Notes: generated by a model not told the origin, from the sequence alone. A stretch of 64,000 nt of DNA from Streptomyces sp. WM6386 (GCF_000972385.1 NZ_JXTE01000050.1:1-64000); one strand, 5' to 3'. Numbered from the stretch's first letter, positions 27,888 to 37,070 are shown. A program made the numbers and translations.

Positions 27888-27984
27888 GCTGGTCGCGCAG
27901 TTCCCCGAGCCCCTGAAGGTCGGGACAGCCAGGCACGTCCTCGACTGCACCCACCCAGGGGCGCGGGGAACTGCGCGACCAGCC
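27888..27984. repeat. Intergenic inverted repeat, GGCTGGTCGCGCAG type
   Basis: The left arm at 27888-27914 and the right arm at 27957-27984 are near-perfect inverted copies (GGCTGGTCGCGCAGTTCCCC / GGGGAACTGCGCGACCAGCC cores) around a 42-base loop. It fills the gap between the AurF-like gene and the TetR gene and may end the former's transcript. Related copies occur at 35073-35125 and 38643-38671. I recall it as widespread in Streptomyces. Confidence 0.75.
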
Positions 27985-28006
27985 CCCACCGGCCCGCACC
28001 CGACCA

Positions 28007-28945
28007 TCAGGCCAGCAGCCCCGAAGACCTCCACAGCCGTCGCCCGACACCCCGCAGCACCCCGATGTCGTCCAGGAAGTCCGTCAGCTTCTTCGAGCCC
28101 GTCTGCATGACCTCCCGACGGTGGCCACTGGCCTTCACCTGAGCCATCGCCTCCCGGCTGTCCAGTCCCACATTCGTGTAGACCTCCGGATTCACGAACG
28201 CCACCGAGAACACCCGAGCGAACTCCCCGGACGTCACCCGAGTGAACTCCTGCGACCACCGGGGCGCCGTCATCATCTGGCGGCGCAGCTCCTCACGGGC
28301 GTAGCGCACATGGCGGGCCTCCTCCACGACGTGGATGCGGGTCACGCCCCGGATCAACGGCTGCACCCGCTCGTCCGGGAACGTCAGCCGCTGCATCCAG
28401 TCGAGGACCTCCTCGCCGAGCAGGGTGGCCGTGAAGGAGCCGGGGGTGGTGGAGACGGTCTTGAAGAGGCGGCCCAGGTTCTGGTGGGCCCGGCTGACCG
28501 GGTACCAGGGAGTGCCGCCGCGCGAGATCAGGCGGGCGAACATCTTCGAGTGCCGGCACTCGTCCTCGATCTCGGTCAACGCGTAGCGCACGTGCGCACT
28601 CGTCGCCGCCTTGTCGTAGATGTGCCGGACGAGCAGCTGCATCAGGATGATCTCGAACCAGATGCCCAGCGAGGCCAGCGCCGCCGCCTCGTGGCGCGAG
28701 AGCAGGATCCGCTGCTCCTCGCTCATCCGCTGCCACATCGGGGTGTCGTAGAGGGAGACCAGTTCCGGGGGCCAGAACCACTTGCCCTCCTCGAAGGGCG
28801 CCTCCCAGTCCAGTTCCTTGTCCGGGTCGAAGGAGTGCTTCGCGGAGGAGTCGAGGAGTCGCTGGGCCACCTGCTCCCGGTCCTTGAGCAGGCCGAGCGC
28901 ATCACGCAGCCCCGCGAGCGCGTCGGCGTCCGTCAACGTCGTCAT
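28007..28945 (-). CDS. AurF-family diiron oxygenase
   Basis: A 312-residue AurF-like ferritin-fold protein. The iron ligands are visible as E-x-x-H motifs: TEIEDECRHSKMF near residue 133 and VVEEARHVRYARE near residue 215, with other Glu residues on the preceding helices. AurF enzymes oxidise aromatic amines or other substrates at a carboxylate-bridged diiron centre. Its start is about 90 bases from a divergent ferritin-like gene, and a TetR gene follows, so the three look like one regulated unit. Substrate unknown. Confidence 0.82.
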   Translation of the reverse strand: MTTLTDADALAGLRDALGLLKDREQVAQRLLDSSAKHSFDPDKELDWEAPFEEGKWFWPPELVSLYDTPMWQRMSEEQRILLSRHEAAALASLGIWFEIILMQLLVRHIYDKAATSAHVRYALTEIEDECRHSKMFARLISRGGTPWYPVSRAHQNLGRLFKTVSTTPGSFTATLLGEEVLDWMQRLTFPDERVQPLIRGVTRIHVVEEARHVRYAREELRRQMMTAPRWSQEFTRVTSGEFARVFSVAFVNPEVYTNVGLDSREAMAQVKASGHRREVMQTGSKKLTDFLDDIGVLRGVGRRLWRSSGLLA

Positions 28946-28959
28946 GCCCTTATGAGACT

Positions 28960-28973
28960 GCTTGTCAGCAAGC
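28960..28973. promoter_or_regulatory. Candidate TetR operator between divergent diiron genes
   Basis: GCTTG-TCAG-CAAGC is a perfect inverted repeat in the 89-base gap between the two divergent diiron genes, with partial TGA...TCA extension further out. The position suits a shared repressor site. Confidence 0.5.
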
Positions 28974-29034
28974 TCGTCAATCCCTCGCGTGCGACTTGTT
29001 GACCCCGCGTCTACCGCGTGTGAGCCTGCGGGAC

Positions 29035-30162
29035 ATGCCGACTTTCGACCTGTACGCCACAGATCCGGGAGACCCCCACTGGCAGGTGCCGGCGACCGGC
29101 GCGGCGCGCTTCAGCTGGGAGGCCATGTTTGTTGGCCAAAAGAACGGCTCTGGGCGGGACCGTCTGCTGGCCCTCTACCAGAAGGGCAAGGACAAGCAGT
29201 GGGACGGGCAGAAGCGCATCGACTGGGCGGTGGAGGTCGATCCCAACGACCCGCTCGGCACGCCCGACGAGTCCATGTCCCTGTACGGCACCAAGCACTG
29301 GGCGAAGCTGACGGAGAAGGACAAGGGGGAGCTGCGGCAGCACTACGCCTCCTGGCAGTTCAGCCAGTTCCTGCACGGTGAGCAGGGCGCGATGGTCTGC
29401 GCGGCGCGGATCGTCGAGTCCGTGCCCGATCTCGACGCCAAGCTCTACTCCGCGACCCAGGTGATGGACGAGGCCCGGCACGCGGAGATCTACGGCCGGT
29501 TCCTGCACGAGAAGATCGGGATGCTCTACCCGATCAACGACAACCTCCAGTCCCTGCTCGGCGACACACTGCGGGACAGCCGGTGGGACATGCCCTATCT
29601 GGGGATGCAGGTCCTCATCGAGGGGCTTGCCCTCGCCGCCTTCGGGATGATCCGCGACACGACCGACAAGCCGCTGCCCAAGCAGATCCTCGCCTACGTC
29701 ATGCAGGACGAGGCCCGGCACGTGGCCTTCGGGCGGATGGCGCTGCGGGACTACTACAAGCAGCTCAGCGATGCCGAACTGAAGGAGCGGGAGGAGTTCG
29801 TCATCGAGGGCTGCTATCTGATGCGGGACCGGCTGCGGGGTGTCGAGGTCCTGGAGAACTTCGGGATCCCGACCGCCGAGGCCGAGGAGTACAGCGAGCG
29901 GTCCGAATTCCTCGCCCTGTTCCGGCAGTTGCTGTTCTCGCGCATCGTGCCGTGCGTCAAGGACATCGGACTGTGGGGCAAGCGGCTCCAGCAGGCCTAT
30001 GTCGACATGGGGGTCTTCGGGATGGGGGACTCCAACCTCGATCTGCTGATGGCCCAGGACGAGGAGATCGCCGAGAAACTGGATGCGGAACGGTTCGCGG
30101 CGGAGGAGCATGATCGGGTCGCCGAAGTGCGGCAGTCGATCGAACTGGGGGCCAGTGAGTGA
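29035..30162 (+). CDS. Ferritin-like diiron oxidase/oxygenase
   Basis: About 375 residues with ferritin-like diiron motifs: FLHGEQGAMV near residue 113, MDEARHAEIYGRF near residue 145 and QDEARHVAFGRMAL near residue 225. These provide the Glu and Glu-x-x-His ligands of a four-helix diiron site. Start: ATG 29035, or GTG 29020. The ADP-ribosylglycohydrolase frame overlaps its stop by GTGA. Paired with the divergent AurF-like gene it suggests a two-oxygenase function with unknown substrate. Confidence 0.8.
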   Translation: MPTFDLYATDPGDPHWQVPATGAARFSWEAMFVGQKNGSGRDRLLALYQKGKDKQWDGQKRIDWAVEVDPNDPLGTPDESMSLYGTKHWAKLTEKDKGELRQHYASWQFSQFLHGEQGAMVCAARIVESVPDLDAKLYSATQVMDEARHAEIYGRFLHEKIGMLYPINDNLQSLLGDTLRDSRWDMPYLGMQVLIEGLALAAFGMIRDTTDKPLPKQILAYVMQDEARHVAFGRMALRDYYKQLSDAELKEREEFVIEGCYLMRDRLRGVEVLENFGIPTAEAEEYSERSEFLALFRQLLFSRIVPCVKDIGLWGKRLQQAYVDMGVFGMGDSNLDLLMAQDEEIAEKLDAERFAAEEHDRVAEVRQSIELGASE

Positions 30163-31057
30163 CCATCGTCTCGGACCGTGCCGTCGCGCGGCGCAGCCTC
30201 GAGGGCCTCGCCCTCGGTGACGCGTTCGGCGAGCGCTGGTTCCCGCTCTTCCGGGAGCCCCGGCAGGCGTACAACGAGGTCCGTGACCGTCGTATGCCGC
30301 AGGAGCCCGAGTGGCACTGGACCGACGACACGGCCATGGCGCTCGGGATCTTCCGGGTGCTCGACGAGTTCGGTGAGGTACGCCGGACCGAGCTGGCCCA
30401 CGCGTTCGCGCTCGGCTACGACGCGGATCCCGCCCGCGGGTACGGCCATGGCATGCACCAGTTGCTGCCCCGTCTCCTTCACGAGCCCGGCCGCTGGCCC
30501 GAGTTCGCCCGGGAGAGCTCTTCGGCGGCGAGGGCAGCCTCGGCAACGGTGCGGCGATGCGGGTGGCGCCGTTGGGCGCGTGGTTCCACACGGATCTCTC
30601 CCGGGTGGTCGAGCAGGCCACCCTGTCGGCCGAGGTCACGCACGCCCATCCGGAGGGGGTCGCGGGTGCGGTCGCCGTGGCGGTGGCGGCGGCGCTGTCG
30701 GCCGGGCACGAGCTGACGCTGGACGCGGTGGCGTCGCTGACGCCCCGGAGCGCGGTCCAGGAGGGTCTGGTCCGGGCCGCGGAGGTCCCCTTCTCCACGG
30801 AACCCTGGAAGGCCTCCGACCTCCTCGGCCACGGACAGCGCATCCGCGCCGACGACACCGTCCCCTTCGCCCTCTGGACCGCCGCCCGCCACCCCGACGA
30901 CCTCGTCTCCGCCCTCTGGTCCACCGCCGAGGGTTTCGGCGACGTCGACACCACCTGCGCCATCACGGGCGGCGTCGTCGCCGCCCGCACCGGCGTGGAG
31001 GCCGTGCCGGAGGGGTGGCTGCGACGTCGGGAGGCGCTACCCGGCGGAGCCGGCTAG
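30159..31057 (+). pseudogene. ADP-ribosylglycohydrolase, frameshifted
   Basis: The first frame (30159 to about 30515) reads the DraG-like N-terminus LEGLALGDAFGERW and the metal motif WTDDTAMALGI. The second frame (from about 30518 to 31057) continues with LFGGEGSLGNGAAMRVAPLG, then DVDTTCAITGGVVAA, the C-terminal metal-binding motif. The frames join at GAG-AG-CTC (30513-30520), where two bases are extra or one is missing. Intact, it would remove ADP-ribose from arginine or related groups. GTG 30159 overlaps the previous stop. A real mutation and a sequence error cannot be told apart here. Confidence 0.75.
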
Positions 31058-31060
31058 GGC

Positions 31061-31567
31061 CTAGACCCCGCAGCCCAGGTCCTCCGGCACCGCGAACGAC
31101 ACCGGCTCCGCGCCCTGGGCCGGGAACGACGTCCGCAGCGTGAAGGCGTACGGTGTCGGGCCGTTCGCCCGCAGGTGCAGGAGCCGGGACTCGGCCTCCG
31201 CGACCGTCGGGCGATGGCCGGCCGGGACCCACCACAGGGCCGTCATCGCCTCCGCGACCTTCTCGAACCACTCGCGGCGCCGGGCCAGCATCTCGCGGTG
31301 CTGCCCCTGGTACATGAAGGCCGTCAGGGCGTCGGTGTCCCGCCACGCCGTCAGGTTGATGATCAGCCAGTCGTCGCCGAAGACCTTGATGTCGGTCGCG
31401 TCGCCCCCCTCGGACTGCAGACGCCAGACGTAGCCGTCGGCCGCTTCCGCGGAGGCGTTGACCGGGTCGAGCGCGTCGACGAAGTCCTTCAACTCCGGTG
31501 AGTCCAACGGGAACTTGAGGCGGGAGATATTGACCTGGGCGAGTTCGTACGCGACGGCTGAAGTCAT
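31061..31567 (-). CDS. DUF3291 domain protein
   Basis: A 168-residue protein with the DUF3291 pattern (YELAQVNISRLKFPLDSPEL, FVDALDPVNASAEAADGYVW, LTAFMYQGQHREMLARRREW). The fold is that of small dimeric alpha-beta barrel proteins like antibiotic-biosynthesis monooxygenases. No cofactor residue is evident and the function is unknown. Its stop is four bases past the converging glycohydrolase remnant. Confidence 0.8.
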   Translation of the reverse strand: MTSAVAYELAQVNISRLKFPLDSPELKDFVDALDPVNASAEAADGYVWRLQSEGGDATDIKVFGDDWLIINLTAWRDTDALTAFMYQGQHREMLARRREWFEKVAEAMTALWWVPAGHRPTVAEAESRLLHLRANGPTPYAFTLRTSFPAQGAEPVSFAVPEDLGCGV

Positions 31568-31639
31568 GTACCGAACGGTAGGTCGGTCCTCTGCCGGAAG
31601 TACAGACCCCGTCTCACCACGTGAACAGATGCCGCCTGC

Positions 31640-33121
31640 CTACGAGTTGAGCACCGCCTCCATCACGGCCCGGGCGATCGGCGCCGCGTCCCCGCCCCCG
31701 CTGATCTCCCCCCGGTCCGCCTCCGCGTCCTCCACCACCACGGCGACCGCGACCTTCGGTTCCATGTCGCGCTCGCCCTGCGCCCAGGAGATGAACCAGG
31801 CGTACGGCGTCCCGGAGTTGCCCACCCCGTGCTGCGCGGTGCCGGTCTTGCCGCCGACGGTCGCGCCGGGGATCGCGGCGTTGGTGCCGGTGCCCTCCCG
31901 CACCACGTCCCCCATCAGCTCCTTCAGACGTACGGCGGTCGACGGGTACATCGCCTGCCGTACCGTCCGGGCGCCGGACGTCGCCACGGTGGCGCCGCCC
32001 GAGCGGGTCGTACGCTCCACCAGATACGGCGGCCGCACCTGACCCCCGTTCGCGACAGCCGCCGACACCATCGCCATCTGCAGAGGCGTGGCCCGTGTGT
32101 TGTACTGCCCGATCGACGACAACGCGAGCTGCGCCTTGTCGACGGAGACGTCGAAGGTGCTCTCGGCGACGGAGAACGGGATGCCGAGCCCCTGGTCGTT
32201 GAAGCCGAACCCCGCCGCCGTGGCCGCCATGTCCGCTACCCCGACCCGCACACCCAGCTTGGCGAACACCGTGTTGCACGACCACACGAAGGCCGCGTGC
32301 AGCGAGGCGTCCTCGCAGCCTGTCGCCTCGTTCACCAGCGAGGTCGAGGTGCCCGGCAGGCGGTACGGGTCCGGCGAGTCGGTCGGCTCCTCCACGTCCG
32401 TCACCACCCCCGCGTCCAGCGCGGCCGCCGCGGTCACCACCTTGAAGGTCGAACCCGGCGGATAGGTCTGCCGGATCGCCCGGTTGAGCATCGGCTTGTC
32501 CGGGTCCTCGTTCAGCCCGGCCCAGGACCGCTCCACGGCCGCGTCGTTCCCGGACAGCACCCCGGGGTCGTACGACGGACTCGACACCAGCGCCAGGATC
32601 CGCCCGCTCGACGGCTCGACCGCCGCCACCGCGCCCTTCCGCCCCGCGAGCCCCGCGTAAGCGGCCTCCTGGGCGGCCCCGTTGATGGTGGTGACCACGT
32701 TCCCGCCGGGGCTCTGGGCGCGGGTGAAGTCGTTCCACAGCGGGAACCCCGAGAGCATCGGGTCGGTCCCGGACAGGATGCCGTCCTCGGCGTGCTCCAG
32801 GAACGTCGTACCGTAGATCTGCGAGGCGAACCCGGTGACCGGCGCGTACAACGGGCCCTTCGGATACGTCCGTTCGAAGCGCAGCCGCCCGTCGGTGTCC
32901 TGGGAGCCGGTGACCGGCTCCTTGCCGACCAGGATGTCGCCGCGCGGCTGGCCGTAACGGGCGATGGACGAACGGCGGTTGGCGGGGTTGTCGTCGTAGG
33001 ACCGGGCCTCGAAGACCTGGACGCGGGTGGCGTTGACGAGCAGCGCCACGAGCAGCAGGGCACAGAAGCAGGAGGCGTGCCGGATGTAGCGGGTCATGTG
33101 CCGGGTCCTGTCCTGGGTCAT
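31640..33121 (-). CDS. Class B penicillin-binding protein (transpeptidase)
   Basis: A 493-residue PBP2/FtsI-type transpeptidase. One N-terminal membrane helix (CALLLVALLVNATRVQVF), a dimerisation domain (GQPRGDILVG) and the transpeptidase with SxxK in PPGSTFKVV near residue 265, SxN in VWSCNTVF and KTG in VGGKTGTAQH. It crosslinks peptidoglycan with the SEDS protein encoded just upstream: ATGA overlap at 33118-33121. The continuous frame upstream of 33121 lies inside the SEDS gene and is not coding. The pair matches the SCO5301/SCO5302 arrangement as I recall it. Confidence 0.9.
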   Translation of the reverse strand: MTQDRTRHMTRYIRHASCFCALLLVALLVNATRVQVFEARSYDDNPANRRSSIARYGQPRGDILVGKEPVTGSQDTDGRLRFERTYPKGPLYAPVTGFASQIYGTTFLEHAEDGILSGTDPMLSGFPLWNDFTRAQSPGGNVVTTINGAAQEAAYAGLAGRKGAVAAVEPSSGRILALVSSPSYDPGVLSGNDAAVERSWAGLNEDPDKPMLNRAIRQTYPPGSTFKVVTAAAALDAGVVTDVEEPTDSPDPYRLPGTSTSLVNEATGCEDASLHAAFVWSCNTVFAKLGVRVGVADMAATAAGFGFNDQGLGIPFSVAESTFDVSVDKAQLALSSIGQYNTRATPLQMAMVSAAVANGGQVRPPYLVERTTRSGGATVATSGARTVRQAMYPSTAVRLKELMGDVVREGTGTNAAIPGATVGGKTGTAQHGVGNSGTPYAWFISWAQGERDMEPKVAVAVVVEDAEADRGEISGGGDAAPIARAVMEAVLNS

Positions 33122-34479
33122 GGGGCCAACTCCCCGTCGTACTGGCTGCGGGCCGAGTCGCTCACCCGGATCAGCAGCGCCACGATCGCCCAGTTGGTGA
33201 CGACCGACGAGCCGCCCTGCGCCAGGAACGGCATCGCCATCCCGGTCAGCGGGATCAGCCCGGTCACCCCGCCCGCGATGACGAACACCTGCAGCGCCAC
33301 GATCGAGGCGAGCCCGACGGCGAGCAGCCGCCCGAAGGGGTCGCGCAACGCCAGCCCGGCCCGGATCCCGCGCTCCACCAGCAGGGCGTAGAGCAGGAAG
33401 ATCGCCGACAGCCCGGCCAGGCCCAACTCCTCGCCCGCCGTGGCCAGGATGAAGTCCGACTTCGCCGCGAACCCGATGAGGATCGAGTGGCCGAGACCCA
33501 GCCCGGTGCCGAGCATGCCGCCGGCGGCGAAGGCGAACAGGGACTGCGCGAGCTGGTTGGGCCCCTGGCCCGCCTCGATCGTGGCGAACGGATGCAGCCA
33601 GTCCTCCACCCTGCTGTGCACATGCGGCTCCAGCCATCCGACGGCGACCGCGCCGAAGGAGGCCAGCAGCAGGCCCACGGCGATCCAGCCGGTGCGCCCG
33701 GTGGCGACGTAGAGGAGGACCACGAACAGTCCGAAGAACAGCAGCGAGGTCCCCAGGTCCCGCTCCAGCACCAGCACGCAGACGCTCAGCAGCCAGATCG
33801 CGACGATCGGCCCGAGCACGCGCCCGGTCGGCAGTTGGAGCCGCCACACCCGACGCCCCGCGTATGCGAGCGCGTTGCGGTTGGCGGCGAGGTAGGCCGC
33901 GAAGAAGACCGCGAGCAGCACCTTCGCGAACTCGCCCGGCTGGATGGAGAATCCGGCGATCCGGATCCAGATCCGGGCCCCGTTCACGGCGGGGAAGAAG
34001 ATCGGCAGGGTGAGCAGCACGAGGGCGGCCGCCACGCAGACGTACGCATACCGCTGGAGCACGCGGTAGTCGCGCAGCAGCAGCACGGTCACGATGAACA
34101 GGGCGACGCCGACCGTGGACCACACGAGTTGGGTGGGGGCCGCCCGGTCGCCGGGCGTCTCCAGGTCGAGCCGGTAGATGAGGACCAGGCCGAGCCCGTT
34201 GAGCAGGACGCCGATGGGCAGAAGCAGCGGATCGGCGTACGGCGCCCGGTAACGCACCACGAGATGCGCGACCAGCGCCAGCACACCGAGCCCGGCGCCG
34301 TAGCCGGCGGCGCCGGGCGGGACGGTGCCGTAGGTGGCGAGGCCGACGTCGCAGTAGCCGTACACGGAGAGCAGTACGGCGACGACGATGAGGGCGAGTT
34401 CGATGCCACGGCGCCGGGGGAGGCGTACAGCGGGAGCGGGGGGATCCGCTTGAGCCACGGTGGTTCCGGCCTTGGTCAT
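33118..34479 (-). CDS. SEDS-family peptidoglycan glycosyltransferase (FtsW/RodA-like)
   Basis: A 453-residue protein with about 12 membrane helices. SEDS signatures include WIRIAGFSIQPGEFAKVLLA near residue 175, RVEDWLHPFATIEAGQGPNQ with the large loop, and KSDFILATAGEELGL. It polymerises glycan strands from lipid II and works with the coupled class B PBP. RodA and FtsW cannot be separated from sequence alone. The lack of fts or mre neighbours suggests an accessory pair, for example in sporulation or septum work. Confidence 0.9.
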   Translation of the reverse strand: MTKAGTTVAQADPPAPAVRLPRRRGIELALIVVAVLLSVYGYCDVGLATYGTVPPGAAGYGAGLGVLALVAHLVVRYRAPYADPLLLPIGVLLNGLGLVLIYRLDLETPGDRAAPTQLVWSTVGVALFIVTVLLLRDYRVLQRYAYVCVAAALVLLTLPIFFPAVNGARIWIRIAGFSIQPGEFAKVLLAVFFAAYLAANRNALAYAGRRVWRLQLPTGRVLGPIVAIWLLSVCVLVLERDLGTSLLFFGLFVVLLYVATGRTGWIAVGLLLASFGAVAVGWLEPHVHSRVEDWLHPFATIEAGQGPNQLAQSLFAFAAGGMLGTGLGLGHSILIGFAAKSDFILATAGEELGLAGLSAIFLLYALLVERGIRAGLALRDPFGRLLAVGLASIVALQVFVIAGGVTGLIPLTGMAMPFLAQGGSSVVTNWAIVALLIRVSDSARSQYDGELAP

Positions 34480-34520
34480 GTCCGGAACTTACCCAAATGG
34501 TGCAGGTTGTCTTCCTAGCC

Positions 34521-34973
34521 TCAGCACCAGCGTGGCGCGGGCCCGATGTTGTCGATGTACCGGGCGGCGCCCCAGGCCCAGGTGCCGTCCGTGAGGAGGT
34601 ACCAGAGGTGGTTGCCGTCGATGTTCTGGCCACCGGTCTTGCAGAAGATCGACACGATCTCGCCCTGGTAGGCGTAGCGGATGACCTGCGAGCCGGTCGT
34701 CGGCTTGCTGCGCAGCCGCAGTGTGCTGGCCGTCACGACGCCCTTGTAGAGGCGCTGGTTGCTCTGGTGGTGCTGACCCCAGTCGTCGCGGGAGTCGCTC
34801 TGCGAGTCACCTTGGGAGCCGCTCCAGTCGTCGCGGGAGTCGCTCTGGGAGTCGCTCTGGGAGTCGCTTTGATGGCTGCCCCAGTCGTCGTCCGCGACGG
34901 CGGGGGTGACGGCGGACGCGGCGAGAAGGGCGCCGGCGACGACGGTTATGGAGAGACGGGAGCGCAGGGACAT
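34521..34973 (-). CDS. Secreted SH3-domain protein with Asp-Ser repeat linker
   Basis: A 150-residue secreted protein: signal peptide (SLRSRLSITVVAGALLAASA, cleaved near TPAVA), a linker of repeated SDSQSDS and SRDDW units (residues about 34-66), and a C-terminal bacterial SH3 domain (STLRLRSKPTTGSQVIRYAY, WYLLTDGTWAWGAARYI). SH3b domains bind wall peptides. The linker is a set of 12-18-base DNA repeats and may vary in length. The start is ATG 34973 behind GGAGG. Confidence 0.75.
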   Translation of the reverse strand: MSLRSRLSITVVAGALLAASAVTPAVADDDWGSHQSDSQSDSQSDSRDDWSGSQGDSQSDSRDDWGQHHQSNQRLYKGVVTASTLRLRSKPTTGSQVIRYAYQGEIVSIFCKTGGQNIDGNHLWYLLTDGTWAWGAARYIDNIGPAPRWC

Positions 34974-35072
34974 GGGGGAGACCTCCACGTATGGGGCGAA
35001 GCTGACTATTCGCCACATTAGGAGCACCGTCCGCAGGCCGCCTTCCAAACTGGGCCATAGGAGAACGCCGCC

Positions 35073-35125
35073 AGGGGCGCGGGGCTGTATCGATATGCGG
35101 CTCCGCCGCGTGGGCGCGACCAGCC
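35073..35125. repeat. Variant of the CGCGACCAGCC intergenic repeat
   Basis: AGGGGCGCGGGG at 35073-35084 and GGGCGCGACCAGCC at about 35112-35125 are the ends of the same repeat family as at 27888-27984, here enclosing a different loop (CTGTATCGATATGCGG). It lies just past the end of the histidine kinase gene. Confidence 0.6.
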
Positions 35126-35148
35126 ACACACAACCGCCAGACCGCGAA

Positions 35149-36384
35149 CTACCGCAGCACCAACGTCGCAACCGCCCCACCATCAACGGCATTCTCAAAA
35201 GCCAGCCGAGCCCCGAGCACTTCCGCCTGCCCAAGCGCAATGGTCAACCCCAGCCCATGCCCCTTCGAACCCCCCTCCGTACGGAACCGCTGCGGCCCAT
35301 GCTCGACCAAATACTCCGGAAACCCGTCCCCGTGATCACGAACGATCACGACCGGCCCGTCGACGGTCAGAGACACCGGCCCCCGCCCATGCCGATGCGC
35401 ATTGGCCACCAGATTCCCCAGCACCCGCTCCAGCCGCCGCCGATCCGTCTCCACGGCAACATCCCGTACGACGACGACCTCGGTGTCGGTCCCGGACGCC
35501 CGCACCACCCGCTCGGCCAGCGCCCCCAACGGTTCGGTGTCCAGCTCCACCCGCTCCCGCCCGGTGTCCAGCCGCGAGATCTCCAGCAGATCCTCCGTCA
35601 GCGTCCGTAGCGTCCCCACCCGATCCCGCACCAACTCCGTGGGCCGTCCCGGAGGCAGCAACTCCGCCGCCGCGTGCAACCCGGTCAACGGCGTCCGCAG
35701 CTCATGCGCCACGTCCGCCGTGAACCGCTGCTCGCTCAGCAGCTTGCCCTGCAGCGAGGCCGCCATGGAGTCCAGTGCCGAAGCGACCGCGGCGACCTCG
35801 TCCTGGGGCCGCGAGGGATCCCTCGTCCGGGGATCGTCGACCCGTGCGTCCAGATCGCCCGCGCTGATCCGCCGGGCCACCCGGGCCGTGGCGTGCAGCC
35901 GCCGGGTCACCCGTGTCACCGCGAACGCCCCCACCAGCAGCGTCGCCCCGATCGCCAGCACCGAGGACCACAGGATCGACCGGTCGAGGGCGGCGATGGT
36001 GCGGGCCTGCTGGCGGTAGTCGACACGGACCGCGAGGGCCCGGTTCCCGTCGGCGGGGCCGGCCGCCCACATCGCGGGGTCCCCGTCCCGGGTGGCGACC
36101 ATCGTGCCGCGGTCGCCCGCCACGGCCAGGTCCCGCAGGGAGTCCGGCAGCCCCGGCGGATCGACGCCCGCGAAGGGGCCGAGGGTGTCCCCGGCCTCGT
36201 ACGCCGAGGTCGCGTCCTCGAGTCGCTGCAGCGCGAGGTCGCGGGCCTGGCCGACGGTCTGGTTGGTCACCGAGACATGCACGAGGACGCCGAGCAACGC
36301 GGCGAGCGCACAGCACATCACCGTGATGAAGGCGGCGGCCTTCACGGCGAGGGTGCCGGCCCGCCGGGGGAGCGCGAGCCTCAC
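35149..36384 (-). CDS. Sensor histidine kinase without an adjacent response regulator
   Basis: A 411-residue kinase: a membrane helix at about 12-34 (AVKAAAFITVMCCALAALLG), a sensor loop of about 110 residues, a second helix (LWSSVLAIGATLLVGAFAV), HAMP, the H-box ADVAHELRTPLTG near residue 230, the N-box LGNLVANAHRHGRG and RDHGDGFPEYL. GTG 36384 overlaps the stop of the upstream lipoprotein gene by four bases. No response regulator gene is found on either side. The coupled lipoprotein may be its sensory partner (inference). Confidence 0.85.
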   Translation of the reverse strand: MRLALPRRAGTLAVKAAAFITVMCCALAALLGVLVHVSVTNQTVGQARDLALQRLEDATSAYEAGDTLGPFAGVDPPGLPDSLRDLAVAGDRGTMVATRDGDPAMWAAGPADGNRALAVRVDYRQQARTIAALDRSILWSSVLAIGATLLVGAFAVTRVTRRLHATARVARRISAGDLDARVDDPRTRDPSRPQDEVAAVASALDSMAASLQGKLLSEQRFTADVAHELRTPLTGLHAAAELLPPGRPTELVRDRVGTLRTLTEDLLEISRLDTGRERVELDTEPLGALAERVVRASGTDTEVVVVRDVAVETDRRRLERVLGNLVANAHRHGRGPVSLTVDGPVVIVRDHGDGFPEYLVEHGPQRFRTEGGSKGHGLGLTIALGQAEVLGARLAFENAVDGGAVATLVLR

Positions 36385-37070
36385 CGTGAGCCCGCCGGCG
36401 GGGACTGGCTCTTGCCGAGGTGCAGCATCTCGTCGTGGGTCAGCAGCATGACGTGCTGCTCCGGGTCCCAGGTCCACTGGAAGCGGTACTCGTAGTCCGC
36501 GAGGTCGGACGGCGCGTGGATGATCACCGAGCGCCCGGCCAGCTCGACCCCGCTCACGGCGTCCTCGTTGGCCATGACCTGGACCAGCCGGCCGCCCTCG
36601 AAGGTGTAGACGCGCACCGCGGTCTGGTTGCCCGGCAGCAGCCGGAAGCCCAGCGTCAGGTCGGCGTGCCCGTCGCCGGTGAGGTCGCGGTAGTACGCCT
36701 TGAGCAGTGGGCACCGGCTGCCGGCCGGCTTCTTCCCGCAGTACGCCATGCGGCGGGCCGTCTCCCGGTACGGCGCCTTCGCGCCGGAGTACTCGTCGGG
36801 ATGCTGGGCGATCTCCGCCTTCACGACGGCCACCGGATCCACCTTGTGGACGTCGTCGCCCGGCGCCGTGATGCCCTTCATGGCCTCGGACTCGCCGTCG
36901 TCGTAGTTCCAGGCGGGACTGGCGGCCGGGGTCAGATTCGGCCACAGCCGGGCCGGGCTGGTCGCCGTCGAGGTGGGGCCCGCGCCGTGCAGTCCGCCCG
37001 CGTCACCGCAGCCCGCGGCGGTGGCCAGCACCAGGGCTGCGGTGACGAGGGAACGGACGGGGCGTGGCAC
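36381..37070 (-). CDS. Putative lipoprotein with VCBS/FG-GAP-like metal-binding motif
   Basis: A 229-residue exported protein. The lipobox is LATAAGCGDAGG with Cys near residue 21. The mature part contains YYRDLTGDGHADLTLGFRL, an Asp-rich calcium-loop-like motif typical of VCBS/FG-GAP repeats. Cysteines in MAYCGKKPAGSRCPLL may pair. GTG 37070 start. It is coupled to the downstream histidine kinase gene by GTGA, so it may present a signal to that kinase at the membrane surface. Confidence 0.7.
   Translation of the reverse strand: MPRPVRSLVTAALVLATAAGCGDAGGLHGAGPTSTATSPARLWPNLTPAASPAWNYDDGESEAMKGITAPGDDVHKVDPVAVVKAEIAQHPDEYSGAKAPYRETARRMAYCGKKPAGSRCPLLKAYYRDLTGDGHADLTLGFRLLPGNQTAVRVYTFEGGRLVQVMANEDAVSGVELAGRSVIIHAPSDLADYEYRFQWTWDPEQHVMLLTHDEMLHLGKSQSPPAGSR

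Noticed and set aside
33122..34633. Continuous extension that would fuse the PBP upstream through the SEDS gene
   Set aside because: The SEDS protein is read in another frame with ATGA coupling; the extension has the Arg/Ala bias of a shadow.
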